Shown: positions 1 through 5,952 of the stretch, piece by piece
How positions within the stretch are numbered: the first letter of the stretch is position 1
How the letters are laid out: the number at the start of each line of letters is the position of its first letter
Assembly: GCA_002478045.1 (NCBI GenBank)
Contig: DLLT01000060.1
Location: forward strand, 1-7,253
From: Porphyromonadaceae bacterium UBA7555
GTDB lineage: Bacteria; Bacteroidota; Bacteroidia; Bacteroidales; Muribaculaceae
Direction of reading: 5' to 3'
Length of the DNA stretch: 7,253 bases
Made by a program: the position numbers and the translations under genes
The notes under the pieces: generated by a model
Seen by the model: only the letters and a program-made list of their open reading frames with translations
What the model was told of the DNA's origin: nothing
Database searches by the model: none

Positions 1-239
1 TGCTCCTGTGCTGGCTCAAACACATTGCAAAATACAAATGGGCGCTCGCAAATCTCGTTGTTTCGCTACGGCTGAACACGTTCACCAAAATAGACCTTTT
101 TAAGTGGCTTGACGAGCCCTTTACACCCCCTCCGGACGATGCATTATTGGCTTAGGGGGGGTATTTCAATGCGATTTTTGCGATGCTCTATGGCGTTGCA
201 CGTTACGCTGTCGCCTGAATTTATTTAGGACAATATTGG
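1..239 (+). mobile_element. Right end of an IS4-family insertion sequence
   Basis: This is the transposase tail plus about 84 bp of non-coding DNA. The segment TTTAGGACAATATTG (224-238) read in reverse complement is CAATATTGTCCTAAA. That has the same layout as the terminal inverted repeats I recall for Bacteroidetes IS4-type elements, roughly CAnTAnTGTCC followed by an A/T-rich run. The right boundary near 238-239 is therefore an inference. The left end is outside the window, so neither the matching inverted repeat nor a target-site duplication can be checked. Confidence 0.5.
3..155 (+). CDS. IS4-family transposase, C-terminal end (partial)
   Basis: The frame is open from the left edge to a TAG at 153-155 and encodes 50 residues; the start lies outside the window. 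The visible stretch begins LLCWLKHIAKYKW, continues ALANLVVSLRLN and IDLFKWLDEPF, and ends in a proline-rich PFTPPP tail. From memory of the family, Bacteroidetes IS4-type DDE transposases (DDE_Tnp_1) end with just this pattern: a hydrophobic helix, K-x-K-W-x-L-x-N-L-V, a helix with R-x-N-x-F-x-K-x-D-L, then W-L-x-x-P-F and a short proline-rich tail. The catalytic DDE residues are not in view, so activity cannot be judged. It lies upstream of the signalling operon in the same orientation and is probably unrelated to it in function. Confidence 0.8.
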   Translation, partial: LLCWLKHIAKYKWALANLVVSLRLNTFTKIDLFKWLDEPFTPPPDDALLA

Positions 240-258
240 CCATACGGCGGATATATAT

Positions 259-290
259 TTTGTCGGTTTCGGCAATAGTATGTATCTTTG
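259..290 (+). promoter_or_regulatory. Bacteroidetes-type promoter of the signalling operon
   Basis: TTTG (259-262) acts as the -33 box and TATCTTTG (283-290) as the -7 box, matching TAnnTTTG exactly. The spacer is 20 bp, within the usual 19-21 bp of Bacteroides primary sigma factor promoters. Transcription would start near 294-297, giving a leader of about 165 nt before the first gene. The -33 box lies only about 20 bp beyond the inferred end of the insertion sequence. Confidence 0.75.
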
Positions 291-347
291 CAGTGAAGAG
301 CTACAACGTTTTGTCATTTTAATAGGGTATTTCGTCCTTTATGCGTG

Positions 348-411
348 CCGAAACTTGACTTTCGGTCAAAGGATGTGCTAACTTAGCAGTGCGTCAGCCA
401 AATGACGCATT
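348..411 (+). promoter_or_regulatory. Structured 5' leader with clustered inverted repeats
   Basis: Four perfect inverted repeats lie within 64 bp of the operon leader. They are CCGAAA (348-353) with TTTCGG (360-365), loop 6; TTGAC (355-359) with GTCAA (365-369), loop 5; TGCTAA (376-381) with TTAGCA (383-388) around a single C; and TGCGTCA (390-396) with TGACGCA (403-409), loop 6. The last can extend by a G-U and an A-U pair to 388/411. The first two overlap, so only one can form at a time. None is followed by a T-run, so a simple intrinsic terminator is unlikely. Regulatory RNA structure or nested operators are both possible. No known riboswitch class was recognised. Confidence 0.45.
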
Positions 412-459
412 ATGGACAAGACATAGCTTTATAGACAATCGTATAAAACGTTTAGCGAG

Positions 460-1422
460 ATGAATAATGATACATCCTCATTCAAAGAGAATTTGGCGAC
501 GGGTAACGTTGCCGCTACGGACAGCGTAGCCGCTGCCCCCGGACTGATGGACGGAGGCGCCGCCCATAATAATGCGACCGAGGCTGTAGACCCGGCTTAT
601 GCGACCTCCGATACGGATTCGATATTGTCCTCCGATACGGCGGAAGGTGCTGTGCGTACCGCTGAGTCAGCGGCAGTACAGGCTGATGCTGCATCCGAGA
701 TCGGATTGCCGCCGATAGCCACCGGGGTCAGCGATGATATGTCATTTTCGCAAGCGTTTGCCGCAGCACGTGCCGAGGTGGGCGCCGGCGGTGCTTTCGA
801 ATGGCACGGCCGGGTTTACGGCACTTATTATAAGGACGAATGGGATGGTATGAGCGCTCAGCAGCGGCACGATTTTGAGGTTGCAGCCATACGTGGTAAC
901 CAAGCCGAGGCTTCCGCTCATACGGCCTCCGCTCACAACGACCACTATGTCGTGGACGAAACCACGGATAAGTATACACATGACGGACAAAGTGAATATA
1001 CACAACATGATGCGGTGCAGGTCGATACGGTGGACGATGACGAAGTGCGCATACTCGGCCTTGAGGCCGTGCCGGGCGAGGATGGTGGCCAAATCAATAT
1101 CGCCGCATTAGACATCAACGGCGAACATGCAATGCTTGTTGATATAGATAACGATCAAGTAATGGATGTTCTGGTGCACGATGACAACGGCGACGGCCAA
1201 ATATCCGAGGAGGATATACAGAACATCTCCGAGCATAATATCACCGTAAGCGATATTCAAGATCGTCTGCAAAATCAAGGCGGAACGGTCACTGCCGACC
1301 AATATGCCTCAAATGACTTCGCGCAAGCTAATCCTTCGATAGACTATGATCAGGACTTCACCGACAACAACGTGGATATGTCCGATTTTGACAACAACGC
1401 CGATGTCTCCGACTTTGTATAA
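460..1422 (+). CDS. Acidic hypothetical protein with EF-hand-like Ca loops
   Basis: I do not recognise a named family. The 320-residue protein has no signal peptide or membrane segment, so it is probably cytosolic. Residues 1-90 are low-complexity, rich in Ala, Asp, Ser and Thr. A compact core at 94-132 reads FSQAFAAARAEVG, then FEWHGRVYGTYY and DEWDGM; it looks conserved, and I recall similar cores in other Bacteroidales proteins. Residues 207-252 contain DIDNDQVMD (228-236) and a canonical EF-hand loop, DDNGDGQISEED (241-252), with D241, N243, D245, S249 and D252 at the ligand positions, so calcium binding is plausible. The C-terminus carries a duplicated nine-residue acidic motif (302-319). 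The ATG at 460 is the natural first start after the promoter. It leads an operon with FHA and Ser/Thr kinase genes, which suggests a substrate or scaffold role (inference). It ends only 15 bp before the next gene and in the same reading frame. Confidence 0.85.
   Translation: MNNDTSSFKENLATGNVAATDSVAAAPGLMDGGAAHNNATEAVDPAYATSDTDSILSSDTAEGAVRTAESAAVQADAASEIGLPPIATGVSDDMSFSQAFAAARAEVGAGGAFEWHGRVYGTYYKDEWDGMSAQQRHDFEVAAIRGNQAEASAHTASAHNDHYVVDETTDKYTHDGQSEYTQHDAVQVDTVDDDEVRILGLEAVPGEDGGQINIAALDINGEHAMLVDIDNDQVMDVLVHDDNGDGQISEEDIQNISEHNITVSDIQDRLQNQGGTVTADQYASNDFAQANPSIDYDQDFTDNNVDMSDFDNNADVSDFV
1363..1416 (+). repeat. Tandem duplicated nine-codon motif, DNN-x-D-x-SDF
   Basis: Residues 302-310 (DNNVDMSDF) and 311-319 (DNNADVSDF) of the first operon gene are adjacent copies that differ at two residues. 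The DNA copies (1363-1389 and 1390-1416) also differ silently (gat/gac, ttt/ttc-type changes), so the duplication is not brand new. The second copy is followed by one valine and the stop. The repeated unit is a short linear acidic motif with a serine next to Asp-Phe. Confidence 0.7.
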
Positions 1423-1437
1423 CAATTGCATATACGA

Positions 1438-2124
1438 GTGAAAAAAGTGACGCCCGACCCGACAAAAGTATATGTGCGCTGCCCTAACAAGGATTGTGCC
1501 AATGTGTTGTCCTTCAGGATTTTCCCGAATTATAAGGATGCGCCCGTCGAGTGCCCGCACTGCCATACGCGCGGCAAGGTGCGTGACTTTATCGAGTTGC
1601 GTCCACGCGTACCGGCCGACTCGGTTCGACAGCCGGTGCAGACGCCTTTGCAGGCATCGCAACAGGCACATTCACAGCATTCACAGCCGTTGCCGTCATT
1701 TCAGCCGTCTCGCGAGCCTTCGGCTCCGGCCACGATCCGCATACACGAGCAGTCGGTGGCAGTGGTCGCGCTCGAAAATGTCGATACCGGAGAGAGTCAT
1801 AATCTTCTGCCGGGCGATAACGTCGTGGGACGTCGCACGGCCACTCCGCGAGCCCAAATTCTTTTCGATGACCCGGAGCATTATATGAGCCGCTGTCAGG
1901 CGGTGATTACCGTACGCCATGAGAGTGCCGGAACGGAGGTGCTGTTGCGAGATGCCGGTAGTGCCAACGGCACTTTTGTCAACGGAGTACGCCTGCCCGA
2001 GGGGACGATGGTACGCCTTGCCGATGGTGACACATTTGTAATGGGCAAGCACCTCTATCGCCTCACGATAAGTAGGCAGCCGATGCACGGGCATCGTGCA
2101 TCCGATACGATATTACTGCACTAA
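1438..2124 (+). CDS. Zinc-ribbon and FHA-domain protein
   Basis: This is a predicted soluble phosphothreonine-binding protein of 228 residues, counted from the GTG at 1438. An N-terminal zinc ribbon has Cys15 and Cys20 (CPNKDC) and Cys39 and Cys42 (CPHC). A Gln/His/Ser/Pro-rich linker spans about residues 60-100. A C-terminal FHA domain (about 107-215) shows the hallmark Gly131-Arg132, Ser151-Arg152 with Gln where the motif usually has His, and NGTFVNG at 177-183. The start is uncertain because there is no ATG near the N-terminus. A TTG at 1426, the GTG at 1438 (giving MKKV) and a GTG at 1447 are the options; I prefer 1438. The frame is the same as that of the upstream gene, separated only by TAA 1420-1422. 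It is followed after 14 bp by the kinase gene. Zinc-ribbon-FHA proteins beside Ser/Thr kinases are a common bacterial arrangement, so binding of kinase-phosphorylated partners is the likely role. Confidence 0.88.
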   Translation: MKKVTPDPTKVYVRCPNKDCANVLSFRIFPNYKDAPVECPHCHTRGKVRDFIELRPRVPADSVRQPVQTPLQASQQAHSQHSQPLPSFQPSREPSAPATIRIHEQSVAVVALENVDTGESHNLLPGDNVVGRRTATPRAQILFDDPEHYMSRCQAVITVRHESAGTEVLLRDAGSANGTFVNGVRLPEGTMVRLADGDTFVMGKHLYRLTISRQPMHGHRASDTILLH

Positions 2125-2138
2125 CACATTGATACACA

Positions 2139-3299
2139 ATGTTTGACAACGATGATGCACTTCCCGAAGGTACGACGCTGCATGGCGCCGATGACCATAT
2201 ATACACTCTGCGCGGTGTGCTCGGGACAGGCGGATTCGGCATAACCTATGCGGCAGATGATGCAGACGGCAATACATTTGCCGTCAAGGAATTGTTCCCC
2301 TCGGACCTATGTCGTCGCGATGCTGCTTCGGGGTCGCTTATAGTGGAAGACTTGTCCCGGATAGATATGGTGGCCAAACTGCGCGAACGTTTTATCAGTG
2401 AGAGCAATAACATCGCGCGATGTCATCACCCCTCCATAGTGCGTGTGTACGACACTTTTCGCGCCAATGGTACTGCGTATATGGTGATGGAACGTGTAAG
2501 AGGCCTAAACCTCAAAGAAGTTGTGCATCGCCACGCCTTGGATTATGCCGCTACGGTGGATGTTCTTCGTCAAATATCCTCGGCTTTGGCCTATCTGCAT
2601 AGCCACGGCATAGTGCACTTGGACGTCAAACCGGACAATATGATTATGGGCAATGACGGACGTATTGTGTTGATAGACTTTGGTCTGTCATGCAGCATCG
2701 GACCGTCCGGTATCGTCTCGGACAACGACCGAACGGTGGCAGCCGTCAGCCATGGGTATGCCGCCCCCGAGCAATATGCTAATGTACGCGGAGTCGAGCC
2801 GGGCGTGCGCAGCGATGTGTATTCGCTGGCAGCCACGACGGTCAAGATGCTCATGGGCAACACCCCGCCGCGACCCGAGCAAGTGCGCGACCATCCCGAA
2901 AGCATCAACGTGCCGACCATTCCACCGTATGCAAATGCTGCAATAGCGCAGGCTATGGCATACGATATGACGCGCCGCACGCCTTCGGTCGCTGAGTTTT
3001 TTGCAGCATTCAGCGATGCTGAGCATACGGCAATTATTCCGCAGCCTCGGCGCAAGCATAGTATATTGGCTATTTTAGTCAATATTTTGATGTTGTGTGT
3101 TTTGGCTATTGTCGGACTCTATGCCATTGATGACAAACGGCTGTACGCTATGGCCTATTACGTGGACAAGCAGGCCGTTGTGGCATACGCCGTGCCGACG
3201 GTGTTGTCTTTGGCTGCTTTGTGTCTGCATCGCGGTTTGGTCAAGGGAGCGTCTGCCCTATTGGCTCTATTGTCGCTGTCGTACCTATTGTTGCAATAG
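2139..3299 (+). CDS. Membrane-anchored Ser/Thr protein kinase
   Basis: This Hanks-type kinase of 386 residues transfers phosphate from ATP to Ser/Thr of target proteins. The catalytic domain spans about residues 22-290: glycine loop GTGGFGITY (29-37), VAIK-type lysine K50 (FAVKE), a candidate helix-C glutamate E88, catalytic loop HLDVKPDN (160-167) with D162, K164 and N167, DFG at 180-182, APE at 209-211, and the conserved Asp of helix F at D226. The usual HRD arginine is Leu, so it is a non-RD kinase, probably not controlled by classical activation-loop phosphorylation. A C-terminal region has a hydrophobic helix at about 308-330 and two more at about 348-384. The kinase domain should thus be cytosolic and tethered by its C-terminus. 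No extracytoplasmic sensor domain such as PASTA is present. The next gene starts 6 bp after its stop. Confidence 0.95.
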   Translation: MFDNDDALPEGTTLHGADDHIYTLRGVLGTGGFGITYAADDADGNTFAVKELFPSDLCRRDAASGSLIVEDLSRIDMVAKLRERFISESNNIARCHHPSIVRVYDTFRANGTAYMVMERVRGLNLKEVVHRHALDYAATVDVLRQISSALAYLHSHGIVHLDVKPDNMIMGNDGRIVLIDFGLSCSIGPSGIVSDNDRTVAAVSHGYAAPEQYANVRGVEPGVRSDVYSLAATTVKMLMGNTPPRPEQVRDHPESINVPTIPPYANAAIAQAMAYDMTRRTPSVAEFFAAFSDAEHTAIIPQPRRKHSILAILVNILMLCVLAIVGLYAIDDKRLYAMAYYVDKQAVVAYAVPTVLSLAALCLHRGLVKGASALLALLSLSYLLLQ

Positions 3300-3305
3300 C
3301 TGTCT

Positions 3306-4568
3306 ATGAAACGTCTGTCCAATATATACGATATACGGCGCTACGGTAAGATCGCATTCTTGCTGACGGCCGCCATTGTCGTGGCGCTGTTCCTGTATGT
3401 GTCCAATAATTTGGTCAAGGACCTTGCCGTGCAGGAGCGGCAGCGTATGGAGATTTGGGCCGATGCCACCAAGGAGATTATCAATCAGTTCAGCGCCGCC
3501 GAACAGATGACGACTCAGAACGAGGACGGCGTCCCGACCCCGCCGATGATAGACATTGACTTCCTGCTGCGTATCATCGAAAGCAATACGACCATTCCGG
3601 TGCTGCTTACCGATGACGACGGCAATATCCTCAACCATCGCAATTTCGACCTGCCCGAGCCGGTGGATACGCTCAATCCGTTGGTACTGTCGCCGCGTAA
3701 TGCCGAGTATCTGCACGGACGTCTCGAAGCACTGTCGCACGGGCCTAACGTCATTGATATAGCCATCGCTCCGGGCGAGAATCAACACCTATATTACGAG
3801 GATTCGACGCTGCTCAAGCGACTGAGTTACTATCCGTACATTCAGGTGGTGGTGATGATAATATTCCTGCTGATAGTATATTACGCGGTGCTCTCGACCA
3901 AAAAAGCCGAGCAAAACAAGGTTTGGGTAGGCCTCTCGAAGGAGACCGCACACCAACTGGGTACGCCTATTTCGTCGCTGATGGCGTGGATGGAACTGCT
4001 GCCCGAAATGGGCGTGGGTGCCGAGACGGTAAACGAAATGAATAAGGATGTCAAACGCTTGGAAACCATAGCGTCACGCTTCGGAAAGATCGGTTCGGAA
4101 CCGAATATGGAACCTGCCGATGCCGCCGACATCGTGCGTAGCGCTGTGTCTTATATGGCGACGCGTGTCAGCGGACGCATAAGCCTCACCGCCGAATATG
4201 CATCAACGCCTATGCCGATAAGTGCGTGTGCGCCGTTGCTCGAATGGGTGATGGAGAACCTGATTAAGAATGCCGTGGATGCTATGGACGGGCATGGAGC
4301 GATTAGTGTCGCTTGTCGTCCCGGTGACCATGGTGATGTGGTGGTGGACGTAGCCGATACGGGCCGTGGCATCCCGCGCAAAAACTTCAAGACAGTATTT
4401 AATCCCGGATATACCACCAAGCGGCGCGGCTGGGGACTGGGACTTGCTCTGGCCAAGCGCATCATCGAGCAATACCACCACGGACGCATTTACGTGAGCG
4501 CCTCGACGCCCGGCGTGGGCACCACCTTTACCATACGACTGCCGCGTACCGATGACAAAGAACAATAA
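3306..4568 (+). CDS. Sensor histidine kinase (two-transmembrane, orphan)
   Basis: This 420-residue membrane histidine kinase would autophosphorylate on a conserved His and pass the phosphate to a response regulator. A transmembrane helix lies at about 15-33 and a second at about 178-197. They flank a periplasmic domain of about 145 residues that contains IPVLLTDDDGNIL, a PAS/CACHE-like strand-turn pattern. The HisKA-like H-box is KETAHQLGTP with H216. The ATPase domain has the N-box NLIKNAVDAM (N318, N322), the G1 box DTGRGI (351-356), an F-box around FNPGYTTKRRG, and the G2 box GWGLGLALAKRI (375-386). All catalytic elements look intact. No response regulator or receiver domain occurs in the window, so its partner is elsewhere. 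The 6 bp gap to the Ser/Thr kinase gene argues for co-transcription, possibly linking two phosphorylation systems. Confidence 0.93.
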   Translation: MKRLSNIYDIRRYGKIAFLLTAAIVVALFLYVSNNLVKDLAVQERQRMEIWADATKEIINQFSAAEQMTTQNEDGVPTPPMIDIDFLLRIIESNTTIPVLLTDDDGNILNHRNFDLPEPVDTLNPLVLSPRNAEYLHGRLEALSHGPNVIDIAIAPGENQHLYYEDSTLLKRLSYYPYIQVVVMIIFLLIVYYAVLSTKKAEQNKVWVGLSKETAHQLGTPISSLMAWMELLPEMGVGAETVNEMNKDVKRLETIASRFGKIGSEPNMEPADAADIVRSAVSYMATRVSGRISLTAEYASTPMPISACAPLLEWVMENLIKNAVDAMDGHGAISVACRPGDHGDVVVDVADTGRGIPRKNFKTVFNPGYTTKRRGWGLGLALAKRIIEQYHHGRIYVSASTPGVGTTFTIRLPRTDDKEQ

Positions 4569-4578
4569 TTACACACAA

Positions 4579-4590
4579 TAATAGCTATTA
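4579..4590. promoter_or_regulatory. 12-bp perfect palindrome in front of the nuclease start
   Basis: TAATAGCTATTA is a perfect palindrome ending 2 bp before the ATG at 4593. It fills the 24-bp gap between the histidine kinase and the nuclease, where a ribosome binding site would lie. It could be an operator, or could mask the start when folded. AT-rich palindromes of this size can arise by chance, and no consensus promoter is present in the gap. Confidence 0.3.
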
Positions 4591-4592
4591 CG

Positions 4593-5414
4593 ATGAATCT
4601 TAAGAAATTACTTTTTAGCGCTGCGGCTCTCGTTTTCAGCGTTTCCGCCGCATTCGGTTGGGGACAGAAAGGCCACGATGTGACCGCGTATATTGCCGAA
4701 CAGCACCTGACCCCCACGACAGCCGCTGCCGTCAGCGACATTCTCGGCGGCAAGTCTATTGTCTATTGGGCCAACTGGTTGGATAACGCCAGTCATACGC
4801 AGCCCTATGCCTACACCAAGACGTGGCACTATAAGAATATTGACGAGGGTGTGCGCTACGAGGAGGCACCGGCCAACCCTTCGGGTGATGCCGTCACCGC
4901 CATACGTGGCCAAATCGAAAGCCTCACCGGCGTCACCAAATGCCCGGACCCCGCGCTATGCCTCAAAATTTTGGTACACGTTGTCGGCGATTTGCATCAG
5001 CCCATGCATATAGGACATGCTACCGACCTCGGCGGCAACCGCATCACGGTCAAGTACTTCGGTCGAGACAACAAACTGCATTCCATCTGGGACAATGCCT
5101 TAGTGGAAGGCGCTCACAAATGGAGCTACACCGAATGGCAACAGCAACTCGACCGCCTGTCCGCCGACGAACAAGCCGCCGTCATCTCAGGCACTATCGA
5201 TGACTGGGCTAAGCAGACAATGGCTTATGCCGCCGAAATCTACAAAAAGTATCCCGATGGAGCCAAGCTATCCTACAATGACCAGGCATGGGCCGCTCCC
5301 ATCATCGAGGAACAGCTGCTACGCGGCGGCCTCCGTCTTGCACATATCCTCAATATGATCTTCGACCCCGCCTACGCCGCCACCCACACCATGCCCTTCG
5401 CCACAGCCAAGTAA
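4593..5414 (+). CDS. Exported S1/P1-type zinc-dependent nuclease
   Basis: S1/P1 nucleases cleave single-stranded DNA and RNA and act as 3'-nucleotidases, using three zinc ions. This 273-residue protein has a signal peptide (residues 1-22, ending AAFG) so that the mature chain starts at Trp23, as required because the N-terminal Trp is itself a ligand. All nine expected metal ligands can be placed with the spacing of P1 nuclease: W23, H28, D64, H79, H129, D133, H139, H163 and D167 (motifs WLDN, WHY, HVVGDLHQPMH, HSIWD). Cys117 and Cys123 could form a disulfide. The length is usual for bacterial members. The product should be periplasmic or secreted and likely scavenges nucleotides. It starts 24 bp after the histidine kinase gene, so it is probably the last gene of the operon. 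Confidence 0.95.
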   Translation: MNLKKLLFSAAALVFSVSAAFGWGQKGHDVTAYIAEQHLTPTTAAAVSDILGGKSIVYWANWLDNASHTQPYAYTKTWHYKNIDEGVRYEEAPANPSGDAVTAIRGQIESLTGVTKCPDPALCLKILVHVVGDLHQPMHIGHATDLGGNRITVKYFGRDNKLHSIWDNALVEGAHKWSYTEWQQQLDRLSADEQAAVISGTIDDWAKQTMAYAAEIYKKYPDGAKLSYNDQAWAAPIIEEQLLRGGLRLAHILNMIFDPAYAATHTMPFATAK

Positions 5415-5437
5415 ATACACCCCCTCCATACATATGC

Positions 5438-5476
5438 GGACGCGCCACGACTTCCTCCAAAAGCCGGGGCGCGTCC
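5438..5476. terminator. GC-rich hairpin after the operon, terminator-like
   Basis: GGACGCGCC (5438-5446) and GGCGCGTCC (5468-5476) form a perfect 9-bp stem with a 21-nt loop, 23 bp beyond the nuclease stop. ATAT on both outer sides could pair further across a GC bulge. There is no T-run on either strand, so classical Rho-independent termination is not assured. It may instead be a 3'-end stabiliser. Confidence 0.45.
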
Positions 5477-5499
5477 ATATCATCTCTGTATATGCGGCC

Positions 5500-5556
5500 G
5501 TATCAGCATCCGTATCAGTCATCAGCATCAGCGTCTGCATCCGCATCAGCATCAGC
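5500..5556. repeat. Degenerate hexanucleotide tandem repeat (ATCAGC)n
   Basis: Six perfect-register units occupy 5521-5556 (ATCAGC, ATCAGC, GTCTGC, ATCCGC, ATCAGC, ATCAGC). About three more, out of phase by one base, lie at 5500-5520. Units vary only at positions 1 and 4, which are third codon positions of an Ala-Asp reading on the minus strand and of a Ser-Ala reading on the plus strand. This suggests former coding DNA. It directly abuts the BspA-like remnant, whose frame runs into a stop inside the first repeat unit. Confidence 0.65.
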
Positions 5557-5725
5557 CTTCCTCGCCCATGTCCTCTGTGGCCGAGATATGCTTGAAGTCT
5601 TTCCGGCCTTCCGCCGCCCTATACTTGTCAACGGACTCATTAGGGACGAGTAGACGGCACTTGCTCTTGTCTACCTCAAGGAAGATGCCTGAACGGCCGC
5701 ATTTAGGTGATTCGATGGCTAAACA
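5552..5725 (-). pseudogene. Remnant of BspA-like leucine-rich-repeat protein C-terminus
   Basis: Read on the minus strand, this stretch gives CLAIESPKCG, then FLEVDKSKCRLLVPNESV, then DKYRAAEGRKDFKHISATED before a TGA at 5552-5554. From memory, LRR_5/BspA-type surface proteins of Bacteroidales end with this pattern: C-x-A-x-x-P-P, a Phe, then V-D-K-S-x-C-x-L-x-V-P, S-V-x-x-Y and a W-K-x-F-x-x-I end. Here the usual Trp is Arg. Upstream in the same frame (5726-5890) there is no LRR-like sequence, and the nominal start overlaps the terminator of the neighbouring gene, so only a C-terminal scrap survives. The (Ala-Asp) repeat next to it may be part of the same dead gene in another frame. Confidence 0.55.
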
Positions 5726-5854
5726 TTTATGAGTACGTTTTGCGCTATGCGATAATGTTTGCGTTAATGTTAGAGATAATTCACCGATTATGCAATTGTG
5801 GGACGAGGACGAAGAAACGATAGACAGACCGACATCGTAAAATAGGACAGTCAA

Positions 5855-5899
5855 GGAGAAAACAATAAGCCCGGCTTGGGGGCAGACCAAGCCGGACTT
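5855..5899 (-). terminator. Rho-independent terminator of the secreted-protein gene
   Basis: The arms AAGCCCGGCTTGG (5867-5879) and CCAAGCCGGACTT (5887-5899) form a 13-bp stem with one C-A mismatch and a 7-nt loop (GGGCAGA). In the minus-strand transcript the hairpin is followed by ATTGTTTTCT, a U-rich tail. It lies 54 bp past the stop of the minus-strand gene at 5953, the expected place. Confidence 0.8.
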
Positions 5900-5952
5900 G
5901 AGTGTGGAGTATTTTGATGTAGAATGTTATGTCATTCTGCAGTGTCGAGGTG

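Noticed and set aside
355..371. H-type pseudoknot combining the first two leader stems
   Set aside because: The loops joining the two stems would be 0-1 nt and share a base, which is sterically unlikely; alternative pairing is the better reading.
742..1092. Minus-strand frames opposite the first operon gene
   Set aside because: The plus-strand gene has motifs, a promoter and operon context; the minus frames have none.
5288..5653. Plus-strand frame through the nuclease end, hairpin and Ser-Ala repeat
   Set aside because: It starts inside the nuclease gene in another frame, crosses the hairpin, and its only pattern comes from the hexanucleotide repeat.
5552..5890. Full 112-codon minus-strand frame as an intact small gene
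   Set aside because: Its start overlaps the right arm of the terminator, the first 50 residues resemble nothing, and only the C-terminal half matches the BspA-like pattern; treated as a remnant.
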